A stretch of DNA of 13,505 nucleotides from Planctomycetota bacterium (GCA_015485455.1 WFTN01000241.1:1-13505); one strand, 5' to 3'; numbered from the stretch's first letter, positions 1-8,545 are shown. Numbers and translations: made by a program. The notes: generated from the sequence alone by a model not told the origin.

Positions 1-72
1 GGTGATTTTCAAGGAGAATGCCACGCCTGGAAAGAGCGCTACGAGAAGGTCACAGGTCGCCCCCTCGTTTAA
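1..72 (+). CDS. 3' end of an unrecognised gene (partial)
   Basis: Frame 1 is open from the window edge to a TAA at 70-72 and gives 23 residues, ending in ERYEKVTGRPLV. The peptide is hydrophilic and looks protein-like, but it is too short for me to assign to a family. The frame is supported mainly by the stop lying just before a hairpin at 95-126, as expected for a gene end. A second frame (starting at base 2) also stays open past base 150, so the choice is not secure. If real, this gene converges on the isocitrate dehydrogenase gene, with about 105 bases between the two stops. Confidence 0.35.
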   Translation, partial: GDFQGECHAWKERYEKVTGRPLV

Positions 73-83
73 TGCATCTCCAT

Positions 84-126
84 CAAAAAAGACCAAGAGC
101 TGCGTTTCCGAAGAATCGCAGCTCTT
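84..126 (-). terminator. Rho-independent terminator of the isocitrate dehydrogenase gene
   Basis: A perfect 10-base stem (AAGAGCTGCG at 95-104, CGCAGCTCTT at 117-126) encloses a 12-base loop. Read on the minus strand, the stem is followed by GGTC and a run of six T (from the A-run at 85-90). That is the classical intrinsic terminator layout, and it lies about 50 bases after the dehydrogenase stop at 178. On the plus strand the tail is only CTTAGTT, so termination of the gene ending at 72 would be weaker. The hairpin may still serve both convergent genes. Confidence 0.75.
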
Positions 127-177
127 CTTAGTTGGCCATTTAGGTATCAAAGGAAGCCACAAATTGGCCTTTGTCAT

Positions 178-2400
178 TTAGATACGGGCGATGATCTCAT
201 TGAACGTGCCGCTGGGGCGCATCGCTTTGGCCATGAGATCCCGGTTTGGCCAATAATAGCCTCCCAGGTCGACGGCATTTCCTTGAGCTTGATTGAGTTC
301 GTCGACAATGATGGATTCGTTCTCCGCCAAAGCCTGAGCAATAGGAGCGAAGGCTTTTGCCAATTCATTGTTCTTGGTCTGAGAAGCCATTTCTTGAGAC
401 CAATAGAGTGCCAAGTAGAAGTGACTACCACGATTGTCTAGCTCCTTAACTTTCCTCGATGGCGCTTTGCCATTGAGAAGTAGTTGGGTGGTGGCAGCAT
501 CCAGGGCATCTGCTAAGACTTGGGCTTCGCTGGAATCATTGCTTAGGGCATAGTGCTCCAGTGAAACCACAAGAGCCAAGAATTCGCCCAAGGAATCCCA
601 TCGGAGGTGGCCTTCCGAAGCGAACTGCTGGACATGCTTGGGAGCTGAGCCTCCGGCACCAGTCTCAAATAAGCCGCCGCCGTTCATCAGAGGAACGATG
701 GAGAGCATTTTGGCACTGGTTCCAACTTCCAGGATCGGGAAGAGGTCCGTGAGGAAGTCGCGAAGAACGTTTCCAGAGACGGAAATGGTGTCTTTGCCTT
801 CGACGATTCTTTCCAAAGAAAAAGTCGTCGCTTCCTTGGGGGGCATGATGCGGATGTCCAATCCTTTTGTGTCGAACTCTGGCAGGTAAGATTCTACTTT
901 GGCAATCAGTTGAGCATCGTGGGCGCGGTTAGAGTCGAGCCAGAAGACGGCAGGGGTCTGGGAGGCTCTTGCGCGGTTAACAGCGAGTTTGACCCAATCT
1001 TTGATGGGTGCGTCCTTGGTTTGGCATGCTCGCCAGATGTCCCCTTTTTCTACTTTGTGCTCGTGAAGGGTGTTCCCGTTTGCGTCGACGATGCGCACGA
1101 TGCCATCCTCGGCAATTTCGAATGTTTTGTCGTGGGAGCCATACTCCTCGGCCTTCTTGGCCATCAATCCGACATTTGAAACACTCCCCATGGTTCTTGG
1201 GTCGAGAGCGCCGTTTTTCTTGCAAAAATCAATGACAGCCTGAAAGACCGGGGCATAGCTACTGTCTGGGATCATTGCCTTTGTCGTTTGCAGTTGATTC
1301 TTGGCATTCCACATGCAGCCACCATCGCGAATCATGGGCGGCATGGACGCATCGATGATGACATCGCTTGGCACATGAAGATTGGTGATGCCTTTGTCCG
1401 AATTGACCATGGCTAAGTCGGCACTGGACTCAAGAGTTGCCCTGATGTCGGCGGTGATTGCTTCCTTCTTTTCGGAGGAGAGCTTGTCTAAGCTCTTGAT
1501 GACTGCGCCTAAACCGTTATTGGCATCGGCCCCTGCCTCTTCTAAGTCGGCGCTGTATTTGGCGAAGACGTCTTTGAAGTACGTCTTGACGGCATGACCA
1601 AAAATGATGGGGTCTGAAACTTTCATCATTGTGGCCTTGAGGTGAAGCGACAGGAGGATGCCCGAATCTCGGGCATCTTCAATCTCTTCTTCGAGGAATT
1701 GAACCAGAGACTTCTTACTCATGAAAGTGGCATCTAGGACCTCGCCGGCCAGCAGAGGAAGAGATTCCTTTAAGACTGTGACCTGCCCATCGCTATCGGT
1801 ATGTTCAATGCGAGCTGTGGTTTCTGCCGGCAAGGTGATTGATTTCTCGTTGGAGAAGAAGTCTCCTTTGCCCATAGTCGCCACATGGGTGTTTGCATCG
1901 GGTGACCAGGGTTTCATAGGTGGCGGATTCTGACGGGCGTACTCTTTGACGGCCTTGGGGGCCCGACGGTCGGAGTTTCCTTCTCGTAGCACAGGGTTGA
2001 CCGCACTGCCCATGGCTTTGCCATAGCGAGCCTTGTTGTCTTTGTCTTCTGCGCTTTCAGCTTCGTCTGGGTAGTCCGGCAATGGGAACCCTGCTCCTTG
2101 AAGCTCGGCGATGGCGGCTTTGAGTTGGGGCACAGATGCGCTGATATTCGGCAGTTTGATGATGTTCGCTTTTGGATCGAGGACCATGGTTCCCAGCTCA
2201 GCCAGGGCATCGGGGCAAGAGATCTCCGGAAGCTTGTCTTGGAAGTTGGCCAAGATTCTGGCGGCTAAGGAGATGTCTCTGGTTTCCATACCGATTTTTG
2301 CTGTCGAGAGAAACGCTTGGAAAATTGGCAAGAGCGATTGGGTTGCCAGGGCTGGGGCTTCATCGGTAAAGGTATAAATGATGGGTTCGGATTGGCTCAT
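178..2400 (-). CDS. icd: Monomeric NADP-dependent isocitrate dehydrogenase
   Basis: Oxidatively decarboxylates isocitrate to 2-oxoglutarate with NADP+ and Mg2+/Mn2+ in the cytosolic TCA cycle. The N-terminus ([14 protein letters not shown], residues 7-20) and the whole 740-residue length fit the single-chain IDH family, not the 400-residue dimeric one. With the ATG at 2398-2400 as residue 1, the Azotobacter vinelandii active-site numbering falls into place: S132, N135, R139, R145, K255, D350, Y420, R547, D548, D552 for isocitrate and metal, and H589, R600, R649 for NADP. This register is the main reason for the start. A second ATG lies two codons upstream at 2404-2406, and the frame stays open to a TTG at 2487, which I consider too early. 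A modest GGAA lies 9 bases before the chosen start. The gene stands alone, divergent from the SGNH-like gene and ended by the hairpin at 84-126. Nothing looks broken. Confidence 0.96.
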   Translation of the reverse strand: MSQSEPIIYTFTDEAPALATQSLLPIFQAFLSTAKIGMETRDISLAARILANFQDKLPEISCPDALAELGTMVLDPKANIIKLPNISASVPQLKAAIAELQGAGFPLPDYPDEAESAEDKDNKARYGKAMGSAVNPVLREGNSDRRAPKAVKEYARQNPPPMKPWSPDANTHVATMGKGDFFSNEKSITLPAETTARIEHTDSDGQVTVLKESLPLLAGEVLDATFMSKKSLVQFLEEEIEDARDSGILLSLHLKATMMKVSDPIIFGHAVKTYFKDVFAKYSADLEEAGADANNGLGAVIKSLDKLSSEKKEAITADIRATLESSADLAMVNSDKGITNLHVPSDVIIDASMPPMIRDGGCMWNAKNQLQTTKAMIPDSSYAPVFQAVIDFCKKNGALDPRTMGSVSNVGLMAKKAEEYGSHDKTFEIAEDGIVRIVDANGNTLHEHKVEKGDIWRACQTKDAPIKDWVKLAVNRARASQTPAVFWLDSNRAHDAQLIAKVESYLPEFDTKGLDIRIMPPKEATTFSLERIVEGKDTISVSGNVLRDFLTDLFPILEVGTSAKMLSIVPLMNGGGLFETGAGGSAPKHVQQFASEGHLRWDSLGEFLALVVSLEHYALSNDSSEAQVLADALDAATTQLLLNGKAPSRKVKELDNRGSHFYLALYWSQEMASQTKNNELAKAFAPIAQALAENESIIVDELNQAQGNAVDLGGYYWPNRDLMAKAMRPSGTFNEIIARI

Positions 2401-2491
2401 GGTCATGGGTTCCAAGTCTGGCTGAATGGTCTGCTGGGACGGACTGTCTTCTGTTCCACACGGCAGGAAATAGTCTTCATGCCGCAAAGGC

Positions 2492-2521
2492 AGAATAACA
2501 GAAATTTTTATGAGGCGACAA
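2492..2521 (-). promoter_or_regulatory. Candidate promoter for the isocitrate dehydrogenase gene
   Basis: On the minus strand a TTGTCG (2516-2521) is followed after 18 bases by TATTCT (2492-2497). Each matches the sigma-70 consensus in four of six positions, and the spacer is A/T-rich. It would place transcription start near 2485 and leave a leader of about 85 bases before the ATG at 2400. It lies in the 218-base gap shared with the divergent SGNH-like gene. For that gene the plus-strand alternatives (TTGCAG at 2551 with TATATG at 2577) have a 20-base spacer and are poor. By-eye call only. Confidence 0.3.
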
Positions 2522-2618
2522 TGTCGGGCGAACAGGGGATAGACCTAATTTTGCAGGTGACAGCTTGTGCAATCGGTATATGCTGATTCCCATTGAGTAC
2601 TGAGAAAATTGACCCATC

Positions 2619-4307
2619 ATGGTTGTAGAAGCTGAAGTTGAGAGTACGGGGAAAAAGCCAGAGAGCCGGATCAAGCACTGCGGTCGGGCTCTGCTTTCGC
2701 TTCTTGTCGCTGCCCTGGTGGTTGAGTGCTTTCTGCGCAGCATAGATCTGCCTTTGGTGGCACCCAAGGACTTTGTCGCTGGCAAGGATGCAAATCGTTC
2801 CTTCGAGTTTGATTTTCGAACAATGTGGCGTTTTCCCCAAGATCCCACAGCCAAATGGGGACCCTCGGCCCAGGACGAATTCAGCAATCGTTTCGGCTGC
2901 CGAGGATATGAACCTGCTCTTCAGAAGGGGCAAAAGGACATTCGGGTTGTTTGCGTGGGAGCCTCGGGCGTCAGCGGTTTTGCCATGCCTTTTGGTTGGT
3001 CCTTTGGCATCCTCCTCGAACGGGAACTCCAGAAACAGTTCCCAGGATCTCGAGTGGAAACCGTCCTGGCAGGAATCGCGGGTTTTTCTTCGGAGCAACA
3101 AAGGGCCTTGCTTGAAGAAAAGCTCGACTCCTTCCAAGCAGATCTCGTCATTTTTTTGGCAGAGCCCCACAACGATATGGTCGCGGCGGCAGAACGAGAT
3201 GACCGGGAGAATCTGGATCGACTCCGACCTGGGCTCAGTCGCACCTGGGATCTACTGCGCTTCAAATACAAGTTCATCAACGATCTTTCTAACCAGGGGC
3301 CCGGAGGAGATTCCGATGCTGATTCTGGAGAAGGAAAGCCCCGGGTGTCTTTGGCGAGATTCAGTGAGAATTACCGGGCGATGTTACATTGGGTGAAGGA
3401 AAAAGGAGGACAGCCTTTGGTGGTCATTCCTGCCGTTGCTCATGAGGATACGGCTCAAGAGCATTATCGTTTGGCTATTGAGAAAACCGTAGAGAAAGAG
3501 GGTATTTCTTCCATTGACTTGATGGTCTTGGCTAAGGAAAAATCTGATTGGCTGGATTCTGTTCACCTTTCCATGAGGGGGCACAGGAAACTCATGAAAG
3601 CCATTGGGCGTCTTATAGACCAAGACGACCTTCTGGCAGGTTCCCAAGCCAAGAAGATGCTCTCCGCTCCCAAGTTCACGATGACTTCCCTTGAGCCAAA
3701 GACGGTGACAATTGGTCAAGAGCGAATCATTCGGCTGCGCCTTTCGGGCTTGAATCCAGAAGATTTGTGCCGGGTTTGGTGTGGCGGTTTGTTGACGCGG
3801 TTTACTTGGCTTAAGGATGGCATCCTCGAGCTCACTTTGCCTCGTTTAATGCCAGCCCGTTTCGCTTCCATTGAATTGGTGACCCCCATGGGCAGTCGTG
3901 TTTTCGATGACGCTTTTTGTGTCCTTCCTCCTGAACTACGGGTTGAACTCAAGACTGATGGGTCTATGAGCTTGGCAGTCGATCTGCCGGAAGCTGTGGA
4001 GATTGCTTATGTGGCCACGGTGATGCCAGAGCGCAAACCTTTTTTGACCGAAATTGGTCCCCTTATTCTCAGTCAAGGCCGATCGTGGCCGCCCCCCGCT
4101 GACGAAGAATCAGGCTTCTACAAAGACCATGTTTTCGCCCATGGAGCATCCATTCAACAAGGTCTTTTACAAACAGCTTGGGCCGGAGACTCCCGCCTCC
4201 CCCCTGGTACCTCGATTGCCATTCAGGGTTTGTTGGCAATTCCTTCTCCTGGAGATTTGGTCCCCATTTCAGTGACGGCTGCGGCGTTTCTTGTTGTGCC
4301 AAAATAG
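2619..4307 (+). CDS. Membrane-anchored SGNH/GDSL-hydrolase-like protein
   Basis: A 562-residue protein probably tethered to the inner membrane and facing the periplasm. A short basic N-terminus is followed by one hydrophobic segment at about residues 22-39. The next part carries the blocks of the SGNH fold: VCVGASGVSG at 111-120 with candidate nucleophile S116, glycines of block II around AGIAG (151-155), EPHND at 182-186 with N185 as the oxyanion residue, and DSVHLSMRGH at 313-322 with the D313/H316 catalytic pair. SGNH proteins of this layout are esterases or O-acyltransferases, and several act on surface glycans, which would suit the glycosyltransferases downstream. The substrate is not visible. 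Residues about 350-562 look beta-rich and non-catalytic, perhaps a carbohydrate-binding or partner domain, but I recognise no family. The ATG at 2619 has only a weak purine stretch ahead of it. The next gene starts 236 bases later, so co-transcription is uncertain. Confidence 0.8.
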   Translation: MVVEAEVESTGKKPESRIKHCGRALLSLLVAALVVECFLRSIDLPLVAPKDFVAGKDANRSFEFDFRTMWRFPQDPTAKWGPSAQDEFSNRFGCRGYEPALQKGQKDIRVVCVGASGVSGFAMPFGWSFGILLERELQKQFPGSRVETVLAGIAGFSSEQQRALLEEKLDSFQADLVIFLAEPHNDMVAAAERDDRENLDRLRPGLSRTWDLLRFKYKFINDLSNQGPGGDSDADSGEGKPRVSLARFSENYRAMLHWVKEKGGQPLVVIPAVAHEDTAQEHYRLAIEKTVEKEGISSIDLMVLAKEKSDWLDSVHLSMRGHRKLMKAIGRLIDQDDLLAGSQAKKMLSAPKFTMTSLEPKTVTIGQERIIRLRLSGLNPEDLCRVWCGGLLTRFTWLKDGILELTLPRLMPARFASIELVTPMGSRVFDDAFCVLPPELRVELKTDGSMSLAVDLPEAVEIAYVATVMPERKPFLTEIGPLILSQGRSWPPPADEESGFYKDHVFAHGASIQQGLLQTAWAGDSRLPPGTSIAIQGLLAIPSPGDLVPISVTAAAFLVVPK

Positions 4308-4543
4308 ACAAGTGGAACCCTGTGCCTGGATAAAGGGGAATCAAAGTCAAAAACTCCTGAGCCTTGTTCAGCCACAACAACCTCAATCTCATCGACTAGA
4401 TGGGCTCGACATGGGAGGCGGAATGGTCTACTGTTCGTGCAGGGTCGAAAGCCTCTGTTTTCGCTTTACTGCCGTCTTCGGTTTCTGGTGCGAATGATGC
4501 CACGCCCTGGTGGTTGGTTCATGGATAAATTGTAGTCTCTGGC
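4308..4543. other. Intergenic gap before the five-gene operon
   Basis: 236 bases between the SGNH-like gene and the degenerate GT2 gene. I see no convincing hairpin terminator and no clear sigma-70 promoter. Open frames across it are short and have no family resemblance. The operon promoter would be expected here or further upstream. Confidence 0.5.
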
Positions 4544-5569
4544 ATGGTCAATAAATCAGACATCACAATGAGCTCAGAATCACCAAGGCGAGATGAGAGC
4601 CTTATTTCGATTGCTGTTCTGGCCGACTCGAACTCCGACGACGTTCGTCAGGCCGTGACCCAAGCTTCTGCGTACTTGGAAGCCCATGTCGAGTTCTTCG
4701 AGATCCTCATTCTCGTCCATGGACAGAGCCACACCCGGCATTTGGCTTTGTATGAGGAACTCTTGCGCCTGCGAAACACACGGATTCTCATACTGCGAGA
4801 TGGAACGGGGGGGTATCGTTCGGCGGTCCTTGCCGCGAAAGAAACAATTGGTGACATCGTCTTGATCGTCTTGGCAAGCGAGATCTCCCTTTTCAGTATG
4901 CAAACTCTCGCCGAGGAAGCTATCGAGACGAACGGTTCTGTTCTTTTGACGCTTTCGAGCCGCGCCGGTTTCTTTTCAAGAATCGGAGGGCGGGTCTTAA
5001 GCGCTATCTCCGGCTACGATGTCGATCCTCTCTTGCTGCGGTCGGGGGCCCATCCTCGGGGTCACCTGAGCCGCATCGTTGCTAAGGCCGACTGTGAAAT
5101 ATCTCTTCGTTTTCGACCTTTGAATGGCCAGCGTGCTTTCGAATCGAAGGTACTCCCATTGAGCGCTCCGCACCCAAGAGGACAGCGGTTACGCCCCTGG
5201 ACTCGACTTGGGCGTGCTCTTGAGATCGTTGCCAATGCTCCACCTCACATGCTCCGTGTTTTCGCAGCTTTGAGTTTCTTGGTGATGATCTGCTCTTTGC
5301 TCTATTTGATTTATGCTCTGGTTTTATTCCTTTCTGGCACGGATCTGCAACGGGGTTGGTTCTCCACAAGTTTGGCGATCAGCGGGTCTACAGCATTCTT
5401 GAGTTTCGCCCTTGGGGTCATGGCCATGGCTCTTTTTCAAGTGCTCAATCTCCTCAGAGATGACAGCACCAATGAGATTGTCCAAGAACTGGACAACACG
5501 AATCTCTTTCGCAATAGAGGTGCGGCGAACGTCGAGAGCCTTGAGGCCGAATCGAGGTCCCAGGAATAG
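4544..5569 (+). CDS. Degenerate GT2-fold protein with two C-terminal membrane helices
   Basis: 341 residues. Residues about 20-215 follow the outline of a family 2 glycosyltransferase of the GtrB/ArnC/DPM kind: a beta-alpha start (SLISIAVLADSN, 19-30), an ILILVHG strand at 54-60, then a G-Y-R-S-A-V-L-A-A-K...GD stretch at 90-104 matching the region that precedes the metal site. Two hydrophobic hairpin segments at about 238-264 and 273-302 match the membrane tail of polyprenyl-phosphate glycosyltransferases. The catalytic Asp positions are absent: the usual DDGS(T/S)D place reads VHGQSH (58-63), and the DxD place reads VLASEIS (109-115). It is therefore probably not an active transferase of the usual mechanism. 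It is the first gene of the operon, and its stop lies 3 bases before the FAD oxidoreductase. The start could instead be the ATG at 4568; no clear ribosome binding site decides between them. Confidence 0.65.
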   Translation: MVNKSDITMSSESPRRDESLISIAVLADSNSDDVRQAVTQASAYLEAHVEFFEILILVHGQSHTRHLALYEELLRLRNTRILILRDGTGGYRSAVLAAKETIGDIVLIVLASEISLFSMQTLAEEAIETNGSVLLTLSSRAGFFSRIGGRVLSAISGYDVDPLLLRSGAHPRGHLSRIVAKADCEISLRFRPLNGQRAFESKVLPLSAPHPRGQRLRPWTRLGRALEIVANAPPHMLRVFAALSFLVMICSLLYLIYALVLFLSGTDLQRGWFSTSLAISGSTAFLSFALGVMAMALFQVLNLLRDDSTNEIVQELDNTNLFRNRGAANVESLEAESRSQE

Positions 5570-5572
5570 AGA

Positions 5573-6745
5573 ATGGTCGATCCTCACATAAGCCAAGCCC
5601 CACCAGGAAATCCGGATTACGATATTATCGTTATTGGAGGTGGATTCTATGGCTGTGCCCTGGCTTTACTTTTTCGCAGCCTCGACCAGAGGGTCCTGAT
5701 CTTGGAGCGCGGGAAGACACTTATGGAAAGGGCTTCATCAGTGAACCAAGCCCGGGTCCATTCTGGGTTCCACTATCCGCGACATTTTTCTACGGCTCGG
5801 CAATCAGCAGCGAATTCTCCTCGCTTTGCTGAATTGTTTGAAGAGTGCATCTACGATGAGTTCGAAATGCTCTATGCCATCGCCCGAAGAAAATCGCGGG
5901 TGTCAGCGAATCGTTTCGAATCCATGTTTCAAGCCATGGGTGTTCCTATCTCTCCTGCTCCGCTCATTCATCAATCTCTCTTTGATTCCCGCACCATAGA
6001 GGCGGTCTTTTCTTGTCCTGAATTTGCTTTTGACTGGAAGAAACTCAGAACACATTTGCGAACACGCCTCAGCGCTCATGGGGTCGAATTACGTCTTGAA
6101 CAGGACGTGCATTCCCTGAAGCCCCGGCAAAATGGGGCTATAGAGGTGGAATTGGAGTCTGGTGAAACGCTGACTACCGGCGACGTCTTTAACGTGACTT
6201 ATTCTCAGATCAACCACGTCCTCAAGAACAGTGGACTCGCGATTTATCCCCTGAAACATGAACTGACAGAGGTGGCCTTAGTTTCGCCTCCTGCAGATCT
6301 GGGGGAATTGGGCATTACTGTCATGGACGGACCATTCTTCTCGATCATGCCTTTCCCAGCGGAGAAAACATTCTCTCTCACCCATGTGCGCTACACCCCT
6401 CAAGCCTCTTGGACCGATGAAGAGCAAAGCGAGTCGGCCTATCGAATCGCCGAGGATCTTGACCCAAAGACACGATGGCGGCACATGGCCAAGGACGCCG
6501 CTCGTTATCTCCCTTGCATGTCTGACGTCACTTGGGACCGCTCCTTATTCGAGGTGAAGACGGTTTTGCTAAAGAACGAGGTTGACGATGGGCGGCCCAT
6601 CATGCTGAACGAACATGCTCAACTACCTGGCCTCTTTACCGTTTTAGGGGGGAAATTTGACAACATCTTTGACCTCTTTGAGATACTGAAAAAGACGCGC
6701 TCTTCTTGGAGTCGTTTGTCGACGATCTGTTTGGAGCGCCTCTGA
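5573..6745 (+). CDS. FAD-dependent oxidoreductase of the DAO family
   Basis: 390 residues. The N-terminal dinucleotide-binding motif is plain: DYDIIVIGGGFYGCALA at 15-31 (GxGxxG at 22-27), with E45 ending the second strand to hold the FAD ribose. NQARVHSGFHYPR at 58-70 is the substrate/flavin loop seen in DAO relatives such as L-2-hydroxyglutarate oxidase, where the same place reads NSGVIHxGxYY. The C-terminal DDGRPI (338-343) and VLGGKFDNIFDL (357-368) close the FAD domain. The family oxidises CH-OH or CH-NH2 groups. In a glycan operon the likely substrate is a sugar, a nucleotide sugar or a lipid-linked sugar. AGGA at 5562-5565, 7 bases ahead, supports the ATG, and the upstream stop is only 3 bases away, so translation is probably coupled. 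The last 15 or so residues are unlike the conserved core and may be lineage-specific. Confidence 0.87.
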   Translation: MVDPHISQAPPGNPDYDIIVIGGGFYGCALALLFRSLDQRVLILERGKTLMERASSVNQARVHSGFHYPRHFSTARQSAANSPRFAELFEECIYDEFEMLYAIARRKSRVSANRFESMFQAMGVPISPAPLIHQSLFDSRTIEAVFSCPEFAFDWKKLRTHLRTRLSAHGVELRLEQDVHSLKPRQNGAIEVELESGETLTTGDVFNVTYSQINHVLKNSGLAIYPLKHELTEVALVSPPADLGELGITVMDGPFFSIMPFPAEKTFSLTHVRYTPQASWTDEEQSESAYRIAEDLDPKTRWRHMAKDAARYLPCMSDVTWDRSLFEVKTVLLKNEVDDGRPIMLNEHAQLPGLFTVLGGKFDNIFDLFEILKKTRSSWSRLSTICLERL

Positions 6746-6769
6746 ATTTTCTTGGTGATGCGGGAGCAG

Positions 6770-6774
6770 AAGGA
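6770..6774 (+). promoter_or_regulatory. Ribosome binding site deciding the SDR start
   Basis: AAGGA, 6 bases ahead of the ATG at 6781. It favours this start over the in-frame TTG at 6706, which lies inside the oxidoreductase gene and has no such site. Confidence 0.7.
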
Positions 6775-6780
6775 ATACCT

Positions 6781-7725
6781 ATGGATGGCTTGATCGGACA
6801 CACAGGTTTTGTCGGCGGCAATCTGGCGAGCCAGAAGGAATTCGCCGCAAGGTATAACTCTAAGAATATCGATGAGATTTTCGGAAAGAAGTTTGAAACC
6901 CTGGTTGTCTCCGGGGCTCCTGGCGCCATGTGGATGGGCAATAAAGAACCGGAAGCCGACCGCCAGAACATCCGTCGGATGTTTGATTGCCTCGAGAGTG
7001 TTGAAGTCCATCGTGTTGTTCTCATTTCGACAATCGCTGTCTATCGGGACCCTTCTCTTGGACAAGACGAGAGGAATTCCGATTTCGAAACTGTGCTTGG
7101 GTATGGGCGCAATCGTCGGGAGCTGGAGTGCTTGTTTCAGGAACGTTTTGCCAACTGCTTGATCGTGCGCCTTCCAGCACTTTTTGGTGTTGGCTTGAAG
7201 AAGAACTTCATCTTTGATGTTCTCAATCCCGTGCCTTCATTTCTCAAACCTGAACTTTTTAACGGACTGTTAGAAGCGGCGGAGGGGAGGAAAAAGGAAC
7301 TTTTGCGCCGGGCGTTTCGAAAGAACTCTGATACGGGCATGTTTCATTTTGATCGGGCAGAGTTTTCCTCCGGGCCTGAGGCTGAGGTCCTCAAGGCAAT
7401 CTGTCATCGAACTGGGACGACGTCTCTCGTTTTCACCAATGCCAAGAGTCAGTATCAGTTTTACGATCTGTCGCGTCTTTGGTCCGATATTGAAATTGCT
7501 TTCGAACTTGGGGTGAACCTGATGAATCTGGTGACGGCGCCCGTATCCGCCGGTGAGATCTTTTTCACCTTGACAGGTGAAGAAATGGACGCAGGGGAGG
7601 CTCAGCCTGTGGTGCAAGATCTGCGAAGTGCTCACGCCTCTCATTGGGGGTCTAAGAGTGGCTATCTTTGCAGCCGGGATGAAGTCTTGGCTGGTATCAA
7701 AGAATTTGCGGAAGGTCAGATATGA
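6781..7725 (+). CDS. Extended-SDR-like NAD(P)-dependent epimerase/reductase
   Basis: 314 residues from the ATG at 6781. The protein begins almost directly with the nucleotide-binding strand: LIGHTGFVGGNL at 4-15 (GxxGxxG, G6/G9/G12). Residues 41-48 (LVVSGAPG) fit the third strand, and VLISTIAVY at 80-88 carries the active-site Ser/Thr region. The catalytic tyrosine is probably Y108 in GYGRNR, where the usual YxxxK is YxxxR (R112). The length fits sugar-nucleotide epimerases and dehydratases. The reaction cannot be read from the sequence; reduction of a keto-sugar made by the preceding FAD enzyme is a reasonable inference. The frame is open back to a TTG at 6706, but a start there would add 25 residues before the Rossmann strand. 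The stop overlaps the next start as ATGA, a sign of translational coupling. Confidence 0.85.
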   Translation: MDGLIGHTGFVGGNLASQKEFAARYNSKNIDEIFGKKFETLVVSGAPGAMWMGNKEPEADRQNIRRMFDCLESVEVHRVVLISTIAVYRDPSLGQDERNSDFETVLGYGRNRRELECLFQERFANCLIVRLPALFGVGLKKNFIFDVLNPVPSFLKPELFNGLLEAAEGRKKELLRRAFRKNSDTGMFHFDRAEFSSGPEAEVLKAICHRTGTTSLVFTNAKSQYQFYDLSRLWSDIEIAFELGVNLMNLVTAPVSAGEIFFTLTGEEMDAGEAQPVVQDLRSAHASHWGSKSGYLCSRDEVLAGIKEFAEGQI

Positions 7726-8534
7726 AGCTTGCAGTTTCGAACATCGCCTGGGATGCCAACGACCAGGACAAAGCTTACGCCCTCCTCCGGGACCAGGGCG
7801 TGGCGGGCCTTGAGATTGCGCCCGGGCTCCTTCTGCCTGGCCAAGTTGATCCTCTCAAGGCGGACATGTCGGCTTGCGCCCAAGCCAAAGACCAAGCCTC
7901 TCGATTTGGTCTGCAACTTGTCTCCATGCAGTCCCTTCTTTTTGGTGCTCCTCAGGCCCAGTTGTTCGGCGATTCTCATGGGCAGGCAATCTTCCTTTCA
8001 ACGATGACCGGAGCTATTGAGTTGGCAAGCCGCTTGGATATTCCGAATCTGGTTTTAGGTTCGCCGAAACAAAGAGGGATCCCCGACGGCATGGAATTTG
8101 ATCTAGCCAAGAAGATGTGGCGGAAGAGTTTGAGAGCCATCGGAGACGTGGCCAGATCCCATGGCGTCGTGGTTGCCTTGGAACCCAATCCCGCCCCCTA
8201 TGGGACGAACTTTATGAACACGCTGATTGATACTATGGCTGTTATCAATGACGTTGAGCATCCGGCCATTCTCTTGAATCTCGACTTGGGTGCTATGATC
8301 ATGACGGGAGAGATTTCTAAGATTGATGACCTTTTGGATGAGGCCTTCCACCTTGTTCATCATGTTCATGTGAGTGCTCCCTACTTAGAGGAGATCACTC
8401 CCCATGCCAGGGAGGTGGGGGTTTTCTTGGATGCCCTAGGCAGAAGAGGTTGGCAGAAATGGATCTCTATTGAGATGCGTCAGAACTTCGACGCGCTTAT
8501 GCCTTCTATCGCCACTTGCCTTCAGCATTTATAG
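7722..8534 (+). CDS. TIM-barrel sugar phosphate isomerase/epimerase-like protein
   Basis: 270 residues of the xylose-isomerase-like TIM-barrel (AP endonuclease 2) superfamily. Strand and metal signatures appear in order: MKLAVSNIAW at 1-10, GLEIAPGLL at 29-37, LVLGSPKQRG at 110-119, VVALEPNP at 150-157 with E154, LLNLDLGAM at 184-192 with D188, HHVHVSAP at 213-220 with H216, and WISIEM at 247-252 with E251. E154, D188, H216 and E251 form the expected divalent-metal set, so the enzyme looks active. Members isomerise or epimerise ketoses and related sugars; the substrate here is unknown. GAAGG sits 6 bases before the ATG, which overlaps the SDR stop by 4 bases. Close packing with oxidoreductases and a polyprenyl-type glycosyltransferase suggests a dedicated sugar-making route. 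Confidence 0.87.
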   Translation: MKLAVSNIAWDANDQDKAYALLRDQGVAGLEIAPGLLLPGQVDPLKADMSACAQAKDQASRFGLQLVSMQSLLFGAPQAQLFGDSHGQAIFLSTMTGAIELASRLDIPNLVLGSPKQRGIPDGMEFDLAKKMWRKSLRAIGDVARSHGVVVALEPNPAPYGTNFMNTLIDTMAVINDVEHPAILLNLDLGAMIMTGEISKIDDLLDEAFHLVHHVHVSAPYLEEITPHAREVGVFLDALGRRGWQKWISIEMRQNFDALMPSIATCLQHL

Positions 8535-8537
8535 GGA
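8533..8537 (+). promoter_or_regulatory. Ribosome binding site deciding the DPM1-like start
   Basis: AGGGA, 8 bases before the ATG at 8546, overlapping the stop of the preceding gene. It favours this ATG over the in-frame TTG at 8516. Confidence 0.6.
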
Positions 8538-8545
8538 CTGATTTC

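Noticed and set aside
2508..3170. Long minus-strand open frame (220 codons) opposite the start of the SGNH-like gene.
   Set aside because: It is antisense to a gene with recognisable SGNH motifs, and its translation shows no domain pattern.
4308..4543. Searched for a terminator and operon promoter.
   Set aside because: Only 4-base stems and no convincing -35/-10 pair were found, so no site is called.
6706..6780. Upstream in-frame extension of the SDR gene (TTG start), overlapping the oxidoreductase; considered as the true start or as a frameshifted tail of the oxidoreductase.
   Set aside because: A good ribosome binding site precedes the ATG at 6781, the Rossmann strand begins right there, and the oxidoreductase already has its conserved C-terminal motif before its stop.
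8516..8545. In-frame TTG start for the DPM1-like gene, 10 codons upstream.
   Set aside because: It lies inside the preceding gene and lacks a ribosome binding site, whereas the ATG at 8546 has AGGGA at proper distance.
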